In this document: piece by piece, positions 41,986 through 50,761 of the stretch | Layout: every line of letters begins with the position of its first letter | How positions within the stretch are numbered: the stretch's first letter is position 1 | From: CAXQZU01 sp964228555 | GTDB taxonomy: Bacteria > Planctomycetota > PLA2 > JAEUHO01 | DNA length: 64,000 bases | Assembly (NCBI GenBank): GCA_964228555.1 | Contig: CAXQZU010000040.1 | Location: forward strand, 1-64,000 | Direction of reading: 5' to 3' | The notes under the pieces: model-generated | Database searches by the model: none | Told to the model about the DNA's origin: nothing | Seen by the model: the letters and a program-made list of their open reading frames with translations, nothing else | Program-made: the position numbers and the translations under genes

Positions 41986-44037
41986 CTAGAGGTCGACCTG
42001 CGCGCCCAGCTCCACCACCTGCCCGGGAGGCAGGCCAAAGAAGGTGGAGGGCGTCTGCGCGTTGCGCGCCGTGAAGGAGAACAGCTGCTTGCGCCAGCGC
42101 CACAGCGGGGCAGGCCCCGTGACGACCAGCGTCTCGCGCGACAGGTAGTAGGTGCACAGCGACGAGTTGAAGTGCACGCCCCGCTCGTGGAGGTCCTTGA
42201 GGGCGCCCACCACCTGGGGGCTCTCCATGAAGCCCAGCCTCACCTGCGCGAACCACACGCCCGCACCGAGCTCGCGGGTGACGTAGCGCTCCTCGGGCGT
42301 CACCATGGGCATGTCCTCGGTCGCGAAGGACAGCACCAGCACGTGCTCGTGCAGGGCCTTGCTCTGGCGCACGTGGTGCAGCATGGCCACGGGGGTCATG
42401 CGCGGCGTGCTGGACAGGAACACGGCCGAGCCCGGCACGCGCGCCAGCCGGCCCTTCTTGAGGTCATGGACGAACTCGTCGAGCGGCATGGTGCGCTGCG
42501 CGAAGCGCTGGAGCAGGTGCGTGCGCCCGGTCTTCCAGGTGTCCATGACCACGAAGGCGGCCCCGGCCATCAACAGGGGGATCCAGCCCCCTTCGGCGAT
42601 CTTGAGCAGGCACGAGGCGAAGAAGGACCCGCACGTGACGAGGAACAGTCCCACCAGCAGGATCACGCCGGCCAGCGGCCAGCCCATCCGCGTGCGCAGC
42701 ACGACGCCGTACACGAGGGCATTGGTGAGCATGGCCGCCGTGATCGCGATGCCGTAGGCCGCAGCAAGGCGCTCCGACTCGCCCACCTCGATCACGAGGA
42801 ACAGGCAGGCCACCATGAGCACGTAGTTGACCAGCGGCAGGTAGATCTGGCCCTCCACCTGGGAGGAGGTGTGCACCACGTTCAGGCGGGGCAGGAAGCC
42901 CAGCTGCATGGCCTGGCGCGTGAGCGAGAACACGCCCGAGATCAGGGCCTGCGAGGCGATGACCGTGGCCACCGTGGCCAGCGCCACCATGGGGTAGAGC
43001 AGCGGCGCCGGCACGAGGGCGAAGAAGGGCGCCTCGATCGCCGCGGGGTCGCGCAGCACCAGCGCGCCCTGCCCCAGGTAGCACAGCAGCAGGGCGGGGA
43101 AGGCCACGGACAGCCAGGCGCGCTGGATGGCAGGGCGGCCGAAGTGCCCCATGTCGGCGTACAGCGCCTCGGCCCCCGTGATGCAGAGCACCACCGCGCC
43201 CAGCACCGTGAACGCCGCCCAGGGCGACTCCATGAACAGGCGCACGGCGCACCACGGGTTGAGCGCGCGCAAGATGCCGGGCGACTCGATCACCTGCACG
43301 AGGCCGAGCACGGCGATCGTGACGAACCAGAGCAGCATCACCGGGCCGAACACGCGCCCGATGCGGCCCGTGCCGCGCGACTGCACCAGGAACAGGCCCA
43401 GCAGGATGGCGACCGCCAGCGGCACCACGTAGGGCTTGGCCGCCGGCGTGGCCACCTGCAGGCCCTCCACGGCCGAGAGCACGGAGATGGCCGGCGTGAT
43501 GATCCCGTCGCCGTAGAGCAGCGCGGCACCGGCCAGCGCCACGACCACGATCCAGCGGGCGCGCACGCCGGGCTGGCCCGCGCGCTCCGGCACCAGCGCC
43601 AGCAGGGAGAAGATGCCGCCCTCGCCGCGGTTGTCCGCCCGCGTCATGAAGGCGAGGTACTGCACCGTCACCACGCTCACCAGCGCCCAGAAGAACAGCG
43701 AGAGCACGCCCAGCACCTGCGTCTCGCCCAGCGTCAGGGCCGAGTGGCCGTGGAAGCACAGCTTGAAGGCGTAGAGCGGGCTGGTGCCGATGTCGCCGTA
43801 GACCACGCCCAGCGCGCCCAGCGTCAGGGCCAGGGCGCCCGCCCCATGCTTGCGGGGGGAACCGGGGCCATGGCCGCCGCGCGGCCCTGCGGCCGGCCCC
43901 GACCCCGCGGGCTGGCCTGGCTCGGGGGCCGGGCCGCTGGGGGCCGGGCTGGGGGGCGTGGCGGCGGGACGCACGCCTGCATCTTCCCAGCCGCTGCCTC
44001 GCCCCCTAGCCGCGGGGCCGGTGGGCACGGCAAGCAT
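41986..44037 (-). CDS. kup: Kup/Trk-type low-affinity potassium transporter
   Basis: The 683-residue protein imports K+ with protons across the inner membrane. The Kup core begins with LGALGVVYGDIGTSPLYAFK (~residues 79-98), then NRGEGGIFSLLALV and about twelve membrane helices. A ~170-residue C-terminal cytoplasmic domain follows. A Pro/Gly/Ala-rich N-terminal extension of about 70 residues precedes the first helix; typical Kup starts much closer to it. ATG 44037 is the only good start in that stretch, but a later non-ATG start cannot be ruled out. Confidence 0.92.
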   Translation of the reverse strand: MLAVPTGPAARGRGSGWEDAGVRPAATPPSPAPSGPAPEPGQPAGSGPAAGPRGGHGPGSPRKHGAGALALTLGALGVVYGDIGTSPLYAFKLCFHGHSALTLGETQVLGVLSLFFWALVSVVTVQYLAFMTRADNRGEGGIFSLLALVPERAGQPGVRARWIVVVALAGAALLYGDGIITPAISVLSAVEGLQVATPAAKPYVVPLAVAILLGLFLVQSRGTGRIGRVFGPVMLLWFVTIAVLGLVQVIESPGILRALNPWCAVRLFMESPWAAFTVLGAVVLCITGAEALYADMGHFGRPAIQRAWLSVAFPALLLCYLGQGALVLRDPAAIEAPFFALVPAPLLYPMVALATVATVIASQALISGVFSLTRQAMQLGFLPRLNVVHTSSQVEGQIYLPLVNYVLMVACLFLVIEVGESERLAAAYGIAITAAMLTNALVYGVVLRTRMGWPLAGVILLVGLFLVTCGSFFASCLLKIAEGGWIPLLMAGAAFVVMDTWKTGRTHLLQRFAQRTMPLDEFVHDLKKGRLARVPGSAVFLSSTPRMTPVAMLHHVRQSKALHEHVLVLSFATEDMPMVTPEERYVTRELGAGVWFAQVRLGFMESPQVVGALKDLHERGVHFNSSLCTYYLSRETLVVTGPAPLWRWRKQLFSFTARNAQTPSTFFGLPPGQVVELGAQVDL

Positions 44038-44074
44038 GGCCCGTTGCCGCCATGCTTACAAAATGCGAACACGC

Positions 44075-44467
44075 TCAGCTGCGGCGCTGCCCCACGTGCC
44101 AGGTCCCCTGCGCCCGGGCCAGCAGGCTGCCGTCGCCCCCGCGCAACTCGCCCTCCAGGAAGGCCACGGAGCGGCCCCGGTGGGTCACCTGCCCCACGGC
44201 CTCGAGCAGGTCGCCCGGGCGCGCCGCCCGCAGGTACTGCACCGAGATCTGCGTGGTGCTGCAGAACTGGCCCGGCTCCAGCAGGCTGTCGAGCGCGTGG
44301 CCCATGGCCGTGTCCAGCACGGCCATCGACACCGACCCGTGCACCACGCCCTGGATGTTCTGGTGGCGGGCGTCGGTCTGCAGGCGGCAGGCCACCTTGC
44401 CCGGGGCCAGCAGCCGGTCCTGCATGCCCACGTGCTCGAGCCAGCCGGGCAGTCGTTGCTTGTCCAT
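44075..44467 (-). CDS. PaaI-family hotdog-fold thioesterase
   Basis: The 130-residue protein has the hotdog-fold signature NIQGVVHGSVSMAVLDTAMG (~residues 35-54), in which the HG...D/T residues form the active site of PaaI-type acyl-CoA thioesterases. TTQISVQYLRAARPGDL is the central-strand region. The substrate is unknown. GGAG five bases before ATG 44467 fixes the start. TAGTAT at 44513-44518 on this strand is the likely -10, giving a short leader. Confidence 0.85.
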   Translation of the reverse strand: MDKQRLPGWLEHVGMQDRLLAPGKVACRLQTDARHQNIQGVVHGSVSMAVLDTAMGHALDSLLEPGQFCSTTQISVQYLRAARPGDLLEAVGQVTHRGRSVAFLEGELRGGDGSLLARAQGTWHVGQRRS

Positions 44468-44512
44468 GGGCGCTCCGCGGGGCACCGCCGCACGGGCCGG
44501 CGGGGCGCGGGC

Positions 44513-44519
44513 ATACTAT
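44513..44519. promoter_or_regulatory. Overlapping divergent -10 elements (ATACTAT)
   Basis: The seven bases read TACTAT (44514-44519) on the plus strand, six bases before ATG 44526. They read TAGTAT (44518-44513) on the minus strand, about 45 bases before ATG 44467. The two promoters share the same melted region, so they probably compete for polymerase. Confidence 0.5.
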
Positions 44520-44525
44520 GCCGCC

Positions 44526-45896
44526 ATGCGACCGAACCCTGCCTCGCACCCCCTCCTCCTGCTCCTGGCCCTGCTGGCGCTGGCCCTTGGCCTGGGCGCC
44601 GGCAGCAGCACGCTGCGCGCCGAGGATCCGCCCAAGCAGCCCGCGCCCGGCGGCGCCGACGCGCCCGAGGACGAGCCCGACGACTTCTTCGAGGGCGAGA
44701 CCTCGTTCGGCCCCAAGCAGGTGTCGATCGCCATCGACAAGGGCGTGGCCTGGCTGCTCAAGAAGCAGGACAACGAGGGCTCATGGGGCGACATGTGGGG
44801 CGGCCAGGCCTACGGCGGCGGCGGTGGCGGCGGCGGCCGCGTCTACCAGGCCGGCCCCACCGCGCTGGCGCTCTACACGCTGCTCAAGTGCAAGGTGCCC
44901 GCCAAGGACCCCAAGATCGTCAAGGGCTTCAAGTGGCTCAAGGACAGCTACGAGATCCCCGGCACGACCTACGAGGTGAGCATGGCGCTGCTGGCCATCA
45001 CGGCCACGGCCGACTCGGCCAAGACACTGGCCGCCAGCCAGAAGGTGAACGCCAAGGAGAAGCTCGCCGGCCCCATGCGCGGCTGGGCCCAGCAGCTGGT
45101 CAATGAGCTGCTGGAGCGCCGGCAGGGCAACGGCGGCTGGCGCTACAACATGCCGCCCAAGTACAACGCCGCGCCCCCGCCCGGCGGCGAGGAAGACCTC
45201 TCCAGCACGCAGCTGGCCACGCTGGCGCTGTTCGCCGCGCACCGCTGCGGCATGAAGGTGCCCGAGAAGGTCTGGGAAGGCATCCTCTCCTTCGCGCTGT
45301 CGCAGCAGGACGCCGAGGGCCCGGAGGTCCTGCAGGAAGATCCCGTCACGAAGAAGAAGGAGGCCTGGCACGCACGCGGGTTTGCCTACATCAAGGGCAT
45401 GGAGGATCCCGAGGAAGGCCAGGCCACCGGGAGCATGACCGCCTGCGGCGTGGGCTGCCTGATGATGGCGCGCTACATGCTGAGCGACGAGGGCCGCAAG
45501 AAGGCCCAGTGGGACGCTCGCAGCGATGCGGCCAAGGTGCAGGACGCCGTGCAGGACGGCCTGGCCTGGCTGGAGCTCAACTGGAGCGCCTTCGACAACC
45601 CGAAGAAGCAGCGCATGAACATCTACCACATCTACTGGCTGTACTCGTTCGAGCGCATGATGGACGTCATCGGGCGCCAGCGTCTGGGCCAGCACATGTG
45701 GTACAGCGAGATGGGCCAGCAGATCCTCAACCGCCAGAACAGCGACGGGCACTGGAAGACCGGCACGACGCTCGAGCCGCAGGACACGCTGGACACCTGC
45801 TTCGCCCTGCTGTTCCTCACGCGCGCCACGAAGGGCGCGATCCCCAACCCGTCGATCACCGGCGGCAGCGACGAGGCGCCCGCAGACAACCGCTAG
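44526..45896 (+). CDS. Secreted alpha/alpha-toroid protein (prenyltransferase/squalene-oxidase-repeat type)
   Basis: The 456-residue protein has a signal peptide (~1-30). It contains repeats of the terpenoid-cyclase toroid: AIDKGVAWLLKKQDNEGSW (~residues 65-83), AQQLVNELLERRQGNGGWRY and ILNRQNSDGHWKTG. The 'Q-(x)n-G-x-W' ends match QW-type repeats. Catalytic DxDD of squalene-hopene cyclase is not seen, so a binding or scaffold role is more likely than cyclisation. Lysine and glycine content is higher than in neighbours. ATG 44526 follows TACTAT by six bases. Confidence 0.7.
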   Translation: MRPNPASHPLLLLLALLALALGLGAGSSTLRAEDPPKQPAPGGADAPEDEPDDFFEGETSFGPKQVSIAIDKGVAWLLKKQDNEGSWGDMWGGQAYGGGGGGGGRVYQAGPTALALYTLLKCKVPAKDPKIVKGFKWLKDSYEIPGTTYEVSMALLAITATADSAKTLAASQKVNAKEKLAGPMRGWAQQLVNELLERRQGNGGWRYNMPPKYNAAPPPGGEEDLSSTQLATLALFAAHRCGMKVPEKVWEGILSFALSQQDAEGPEVLQEDPVTKKKEAWHARGFAYIKGMEDPEEGQATGSMTACGVGCLMMARYMLSDEGRKKAQWDARSDAAKVQDAVQDGLAWLELNWSAFDNPKKQRMNIYHIYWLYSFERMMDVIGRQRLGQHMWYSEMGQQILNRQNSDGHWKTGTTLEPQDTLDTCFALLFLTRATKGAIPNPSITGGSDEAPADNR

Positions 45897-46032
45897 CCGC
45901 GCGAGGGCAGGGCGGTGGGAGCGCGGCGCGACACCGAGCGCCACCCGGCCCCGGCAGCCGCCGACGCGCCCGCAGGCGCCGGCCCCCTTCGTGCCCGTGC
46001 CGCGGGCAGGGCCGGATGCGTCCGCCGCGGGT

Positions 46033-46053
46033 CGCGGCGCCCACGGCGCCGCG
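46033..46053 (-). terminator. Hairpin after rpsI (9-bp stem, CAC loop)
   Basis: CGCGGCGCC and its reverse complement flank a three-base loop, starting eight bases after the rpsI stop on the minus strand. No T-tract follows. It lies between convergent genes. A second weaker hairpin (TGCCCG/CGGGCA) is at 45992-46008. Confidence 0.5.
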
Positions 46054-46061
46054 CGCAGCGA

Positions 46062-46466
46062 CTAGCGCTTCGAGAACTGGAAGCGGGCGCGAGCGCCGCG
46101 CTGGCCGTACTTCTTGCGCTCCTTGCGGCGCGCATCGCGCGTCAGCATGCCCGCGTCGCGCAGGCCCGACTCGAGGTCGGCGTGCAGCGACATGAGCGCG
46201 CGGGCCAGCGCCAGGCGCAGCGCATCGGCCTGGCCCTGCACGCCACCGCCCGAGACCAGCGCCAGCACGTCGTACTTGGTGTCGGCGTTGGCCAGCTTGA
46301 GCGGCTGCACCGCCGAGCGGCGCTGGTCGGCGGTCACGAAGTACTCGTTGCCGGGCTTGCCGTTGATGTGCATGCGGCCCTGGCCGGGGACCAGGCGCAC
46401 GCGGGCCACCGAGGTCTTGCGGCGGCCGGTAGCGCGGGCGAGGACGTTCTTCGCAGCAGCGGGCAT
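46062..46466 (-). CDS. rpsI: 30S ribosomal protein S9 (uS9)
   Basis: The 134-residue protein shows ATGRRKTSVARVRLVPG near the N-terminus, GGGVQGQADALRLALARAL in the middle and the basic C-terminal tail KKYGQRGARARFQFSKR, whose end reaches the ribosomal P site. Length matches the family. GGAG six bases before ATG 46466 fixes the start. It is 31 bases downstream of rplM, the usual pair. Confidence 0.97.
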   Translation of the reverse strand: MPAAAKNVLARATGRRKTSVARVRLVPGQGRMHINGKPGNEYFVTADQRRSAVQPLKLANADTKYDVLALVSGGGVQGQADALRLALARALMSLHADLESGLRDAGMLTRDARRKERKKYGQRGARARFQFSKR

Positions 46467-46497
46467 CGGGAACTCCAGCGACGGGTCGGGACGAGGC

Positions 46498-46935
46498 CTA
46501 CTTGGCCAGCGACAGCGGCTCGGGCTTCTGCGCGTGGTGCGGGTGGTCCTTGCCGGGATAGATCTTGAGCTTGGAGAGCATGTGCGTGCCCAGCGTCGTC
46601 TTGGGCAGCATGCGGCGCACGGCCTCGCGCACCATCGCGTCGGGGTGGCGCACCTTCATCTCGGCGTAGGGCGTCTCGCGCAGGCCACCGGGGTAGCCCG
46701 TGTGGCGGCGGTAGACCTTGTCCGTCGCCTTGCGGCCCGTCACGCGCACCTCGGCGGCGTTGATCACCACCACGAAGTCGCCCGTGTCGGCGTGCGGCGT
46801 CCACGTCGGCTTGTTCTTGCCCTGCAGCACCAGCGCCACCTTGGCCGCCATGCGGCCGAGCACGTGCTTGGAGGCGTCGATGACGTACCAGCGGGCGTTG
46901 GCGCGCTGCGTCGTGGCGAGGGTGGTCTTGGTCAT
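46498..46935 (-). CDS. rplM: 50S ribosomal protein L13 (uL13)
   Basis: The 145-residue protein shows RWYVIDASKHVLGRMAAKVA (~residues 15-34), GDFVVVINAAEVRVTGRK, the YRRHTGYPGGLRE segment and VRRMLPKTTLGTHMLSKLKIYPG, all diagnostic of L13. It heads the rplM-rpsI operon and has a clear promoter at 46964-46991, giving a leader of about 20 bases. No strong Shine-Dalgarno sequence precedes ATG 46935. Confidence 0.97.
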   Translation of the reverse strand: MTKTTLATTQRANARWYVIDASKHVLGRMAAKVALVLQGKNKPTWTPHADTGDFVVVINAAEVRVTGRKATDKVYRRHTGYPGGLRETPYAEMKVRHPDAMVREAVRRMLPKTTLGTHMLSKLKIYPGKDHPHHAQKPEPLSLAK

Positions 46936-46963
46936 GGGGATCGGGTGCCAGGGGAAGCAGGGG

Positions 46964-46991
46964 AAGGTAGCCCCGGCCGGGTCGGGGTCAA
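46964..46991 (-). promoter_or_regulatory. Promoter of rplM-rpsI
   Basis: On the minus strand TTGACC (46991-46986) is followed after 16 bases by TACCTT (46969-46964). It separates the ribosomal pair from the ftsQ unit upstream. Confidence 0.7.
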
Positions 46992-47053
46992 GGCAGGCCC
47001 GCAGGGGGGCGCGCCCGCCTGGCGGCCTGCCCCGCGACCAGCGCGCCCGAGGG

Positions 47054-48736
47054 CTAGGGCGCTGGCCGCGCCATGAAGGCGGCCAGGGGCAGGTGCTGGC
47101 CCTCCAGCCCGACGCCCTCGAGCGCCTGCCAGCCCACCTCCCCTGCGACGGCCGGTCCCGGCGGCCACGCCCAGCCGCCCACGGCGTCCCACAGCGCAGC
47201 CGGGGCCTCGGGCGCGGGCCGGGGTGACAGTCCCCGGGCGCGCGTCTCCGCCACCAGCCAGCCCCGCTCGCCCGGGGCCAGCCACGCCCGCACGCCTCGC
47301 GCGGCGGCCTGCGCACCCGGCACGCGCCGCAGCGCGCAGGGTGCACGCCACGCCACCTCGCCCGTCCAGCCCGCCTCGCCGGCCTGCAGGTGCAGCGCCT
47401 CGATGCGCCTGCCGCCCGCACCGCCCAGCTCGAGCACCACGGCACGCACCTCGAGGTCGCTCGCGCGCGGCAGGGCCAGCAGCACCCCGGCCAGCACGGC
47501 TGCGCACGGCAGCGCCATGCGCAGTGCACGACGGCCTGAGGTGACGCTGCCCTCCAGCAGCAGCACGGCCCCAGCCCACGCCAGCACGAGGAAGCCCAGG
47601 CCCGTGCGCGAGGGCCTCGGCACCACCGGCAGGCCGGGCGGCAGCGCCGGGTCGGGCGCGCTCGCGTCGAAGCACGTGCCCGCACGCTCCAGGCCCAGCG
47701 CGGGGCCCACGCGCCCGAGGGCGGCCGCCGCCGGCTCGCGTCCCTCGGGGCCTGCCGTGTCACGCACGTAGCCGTGGCCCAGTCCCCACTGGGCCCTGCC
47801 CCCCGCGTCCACGAGGCTTGCGCCCCGCAACGCCGCCTCCAGTCGCGGTGGCTGCGCCGCCGCATCTCGCACCAGCACGCCCCCGCCGCGTACCCACCCG
47901 GACAGGGCCTCGGCATGCGACGCGGCCGCTTGCGTGTCGGGCCACGCGTCGGCGTGCACGCACGCGACGGCCACGCCCTGCAGGTCCAGTGCCTCGCGCG
48001 GTGCCACGGTCGCGTGCAGCCACAGCGTCTCGAGCGCGTGCCCAAGGCCCGTCACGGCCGGCTCCAGCGTGATGCGCTCGACGGCCGGCCGCGCGGGACC
48101 GCCCAGCACCAGCACCACCGGCCGGGCCACGGCCTCGCTGGGCTGCGTCACTGCGCGCCACAACCCGGGCCATGACTCGCCGGCGGCCACCAGCTGGCCC
48201 GCCACGAGGCCCGGCACGGGCTCCGGCGGCGGCGGCCGGGACGGCTGCGTGTCGAGCAGCGGTGCTCGCAGGGGCTGCAGCGGCTCCGGCAGCAGCGGCA
48301 GGCCGCTGCGGGCCAGCGCGAGCTCGGCCCCCCACGCCACGAGCACCACGGCGACCACGCCGCGCCGCACGCGCAGCGAGAGCCCGCCCAGCACCAGCGG
48401 GGCCAGCAGGCACAGCCACCACGCCACGCCAGGCAGCACCACGCCCACCACGCCCTGCGCGCCGCCGCGGGCCAGCAGGCTGGCCGCCAGCAAGGCAGGT
48501 GCTGCCGCCAGCAGCAGCACGAGGCTGCGCAGCCACGGTGCGCGCCCCCGCTCGGCCGCGAGTCCCAGCGCGAGCACCAGCAGGCAGCAGCCCGGGATGG
48601 CCACCTGCAGGAAGCCCCGCGCGCTGCCGGGCAGCCACGGCACGGCCAGCAGGTCGAAGGCCGACAGGCCCAGCAGGGCCAGCACGACGGCCAGCACGCT
48701 GCCGGAGCGGTCGGGGCCCGGCGACGGCAGGCTCAC
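47054..48736 (-). CDS. Unrecognised 560-residue membrane protein coupled to ftsQ, in the ftsA/ftsZ position
   Basis: GTG 48736 overlaps the ftsQ stop as GTGA, so the two are probably translated together. The N-terminus has about five membrane helices (~10-130). A soluble domain (~150-375) contains VVLVLGGPARPAVERI, VAVACVHADAWPDTQ and LSGWVRGGGVLVRDAA. The last segment recalls the glutamine-amidotransferase-like/DUF4350 fold, where a 'W-x-x-GG' turn precedes a strand. Two further helices (~380-425) and a beta-rich C-terminal domain follow. No nucleotide-binding motif of FtsA or FtsZ is present. Function is unknown; its place suggests a cell-wall or division role. Confidence 0.65.
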   Translation of the reverse strand: MSLPSPGPDRSGSVLAVVLALLGLSAFDLLAVPWLPGSARGFLQVAIPGCCLLVLALGLAAERGRAPWLRSLVLLLAAAPALLAASLLARGGAQGVVGVVLPGVAWWLCLLAPLVLGGLSLRVRRGVVAVVLVAWGAELALARSGLPLLPEPLQPLRAPLLDTQPSRPPPPEPVPGLVAGQLVAAGESWPGLWRAVTQPSEAVARPVVLVLGGPARPAVERITLEPAVTGLGHALETLWLHATVAPREALDLQGVAVACVHADAWPDTQAAASHAEALSGWVRGGGVLVRDAAAQPPRLEAALRGASLVDAGGRAQWGLGHGYVRDTAGPEGREPAAAALGRVGPALGLERAGTCFDASAPDPALPPGLPVVPRPSRTGLGFLVLAWAGAVLLLEGSVTSGRRALRMALPCAAVLAGVLLALPRASDLEVRAVVLELGGAGGRRIEALHLQAGEAGWTGEVAWRAPCALRRVPGAQAAARGVRAWLAPGERGWLVAETRARGLSPRPAPEAPAALWDAVGGWAWPPGPAVAGEVGWQALEGVGLEGQHLPLAAFMARPAP

Positions 48737-49668
48737 CGCGGCAGCACGGGCTCCGCGGGGAAGCGCACGTCCACGTGAGGCCGCGGGGGACCGGACTGGG
48801 CCTGCATCAGGCGCACCATCTTGCGCTCGTAGGTCTCTTCCTCCACCGAGCCGGCCAGGTCGCGTTCCGTGCGGCCCCAGTCCACGGTGGTGCCGTCGTT
48901 GAGCGTGAGCAGCACCTCGCCCATCGCGCGGTTGCCCGGCGAGGGGAAGCGCGACACGTCGATGCGGGCCACGTAGCGGCTGCGGCCCCACGCCATGTCG
49001 CGAGCCAGGCGGTCGGCCACGCGCGCGGCCTCCAGCCCCTCCGCCACCTGCTCCTTGAGGTTGTCCCACGGCACGCCGGGCACCGGCAGCGGGGCGCGGT
49101 CCACCCCGACCAGCAAGGGCAGCGGCGCGCGGCGCTGGGCGAGGTAGCCGGCGTAGCAGCGCTCGTCGATGCGATGGCTGTCGGTGGACAGCAGCACGCA
49201 GAAGGGGCGGCCCTGCCGGTCGAGGAAGTGGGTCTGCACCCAGCACCCGGGCTCGCGCAGCACGACGCGCGCGCGCACCTTGTTGGGGAAGGCGATGCGC
49301 ACGTCCTCCACGCGCCGCACCAGCGGGTGGCGGGCCAGCACGCCTCGCGCACGCTCCTCGGCGGCCGGGTCGAACACCGACACGTCCAGCTGCAGCAGGG
49401 AGGCGTGGTGGAGCATGGCGGAGATGCGCGCATCGGCCCAGGAGGGCAGGCCCTCGAAGACGAACGAGGCGGCGCCCAGGCGGTTCTCGCGCACGGCATA
49501 GGCCTGTGCCCGGGCCTTGCCCAGCACGAGGCCGGCGCCCAGCAGCAGCACGGCCAGCAGGCCCACGCGCAGGGTGAGGCGGCCCCAGCGCGTCCCCAGC
49601 AGGACGTGGCGGCGCTTGGGGGCCTCCTCCGTCTCGGGCGGGTCGTCGGGGTCGGTCCTGCGGGCCAT
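48733..49668 (-). CDS. ftsQ: FtsQ/DivIB-like cell division protein
   Basis: The 311-residue protein has a charged cytoplasmic N-terminus and one membrane helix (~residues 33-52). A POTRA-like region includes LARHPLVRRVEDVRIAFPNKVRARVVLREP, matching the FtsQ 'P-x-V-x-x-A-x-V-x-x-x-x-P' pattern. A beta domain (~150-260) ends with GEVLLTLNDGTTVDWG, as in FtsQ's C-terminal 'L-x-L-x-D-G'. FtsQ bridges FtsL/FtsB to the divisome. Sequence similarity is modest, but position after murB supports the call. The 184 bases upstream hold a terminator-like hairpin but no clear promoter. Confidence 0.7.
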   Translation of the reverse strand: MARRTDPDDPPETEEAPKRRHVLLGTRWGRLTLRVGLLAVLLLGAGLVLGKARAQAYAVRENRLGAASFVFEGLPSWADARISAMLHHASLLQLDVSVFDPAAEERARGVLARHPLVRRVEDVRIAFPNKVRARVVLREPGCWVQTHFLDRQGRPFCVLLSTDSHRIDERCYAGYLAQRRAPLPLLVGVDRAPLPVPGVPWDNLKEQVAEGLEAARVADRLARDMAWGRSRYVARIDVSRFPSPGNRAMGEVLLTLNDGTTVDWGRTERDLAGSVEEETYERKMVRLMQAQSGPPRPHVDVRFPAEPVLPR

Positions 49669-49826
49669 GGAAGGTCACTTCCCTCGGGGAGAGGCGTGCA
49701 TGGGGCACGGGCCCGGGGCCCGGCCGCACCCCCCTAGGGTCGGCTCCCCCCGGGAGGCCCTGAACCGGGGCCGGCGGCGCACGGCGGGCGGGGATGCCTA
49801 CCTTCGGCCTACCTGCCGTGCCACGG

Positions 49827-49849
49827 CGGGGCGGGCGGGGCCCGCCCCG
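49827..49849 (-). terminator. Hairpin after murB (10-bp stem, three-base loop)
   Basis: CGGGGCGGGC and its exact reverse complement flank a three-base loop, beginning three bases after the murB stop on the minus strand. It would separate the mraZ-murB unit from ftsQ. No T-tract follows. Confidence 0.55.
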
Positions 49850-49852
49850 GCC

Positions 49853-50761
49853 CTAGGCCGGCCCGGCAGGGGCGCCCCAGCAGCACACCTCTCGCTCCAG
49901 CGTGACGCCATGCACGGCGCGCACGCGCGCCACCACCTCCGCGGCCAGCGCCTCGATGTCGGCGCTCGTGGCCGTGCCCGTGTTGATGAGGAAGTTGGCG
50001 TGCAGCACCGACACCTGGGCACCGCCCACCTGCAACCCCTTGAGCCCCGCCGTGTCGATGAGCAGGCCCGCGGGACGCGCGCCCGTGGGGCCGTCGGGGT
50101 TCTTGAACATGCAGCCGGCACTCGCGGCCGCCAGCGGCTGCGTGGACTGCTTCCACGTGCGCGCGCGCACCAGCAGGTCATGCTGTGCTGCGCGGTCCAG
50201 CGCGCGGTCGCGACGGAAGGTGGCGCCCGTGATCACGCAGCCCGCGAAGGGGCTGCGGCGGTAGCCGAAGTCCGCCGGGCCCACCCCGCGCCGGAAGGGC
50301 TCGCCCCGCGCGTCCACGCCCCGCACCTCCACCAGCGCCTCGCCCACCCAGCCGAAGCGACCGCCGGCGTTCATGAACACGACCCCGCCCACCTGGCCCG
50401 GGATGCCGGGGCAGCCGGGCAGCGCGGGGATCCCCAGCGCCACGCTCTGCCGCACGAGGTCGGGGAAGGGATGCCCGGCAGCGGCCTCCACGGCCTCCTC
50501 GCGCACCGCCACGCCACGCAGGGCGCGCATCGAGAGCACGGCGCCCTCCACGCGGCCGTCGTGCACGAGCAGGTTGCAGCCCCCGCCAAGCACGCGCAGC
50601 GGCACGCCGCGCTCGCGGCAGGCACGCACCACCGCGGCCACCTCGTCCTCCGAGGCCGGCGTGAACAGGAAGTCCGGCGTGCCGCCCACGCCCAGCGAGG
50701 TCAGGCCGGCCAGCCGCGTGGCCGCTGCCCTGGCCTCATCGAAGCTGGGGCGCGAGGCCAC
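49853..50761 (-). CDS. murB: UDP-N-acetylenolpyruvoylglucosamine reductase
   Basis: MurB reduces UDP-GlcNAc-enolpyruvate to UDP-MurNAc with FAD and NADPH. The 302-residue protein shows the FAD-binding LRVLGGGCNLLV (~residues 54-65), GCPGIPGQVGGVVFMNAGG (~108-126), the YRRSPF arginine segment and SAGCMFKNPDG. In the last motif cysteine takes the place of the proton-donor serine (SAGSxFKNP), a known family variant. GTG 50761 is preferred to GTG/ATG starts further up because it removes most of the overlap with murC (26 bases remain). Confidence 0.93.
   Translation of the reverse strand: MASRPSFDEARAAATRLAGLTSLGVGGTPDFLFTPASEDEVAAVVRACRERGVPLRVLGGGCNLLVHDGRVEGAVLSMRALRGVAVREEAVEAAAGHPFPDLVRQSVALGIPALPGCPGIPGQVGGVVFMNAGGRFGWVGEALVEVRGVDARGEPFRRGVGPADFGYRRSPFAGCVITGATFRRDRALDRAAQHDLLVRARTWKQSTQPLAAASAGCMFKNPDGPTGARPAGLLIDTAGLKGLQVGGAQVSVLHANFLINTGTATSADIEALAAEVVARVRAVHGVTLEREVCCWGAPAGPA

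Noticed and set aside
47054..48736. Divergent FtsA or FtsZ in the expected position
   Set aside because: The protein is membrane-embedded with no GGGTG(T/S)G tubulin signature or actin-like phosphate loops.
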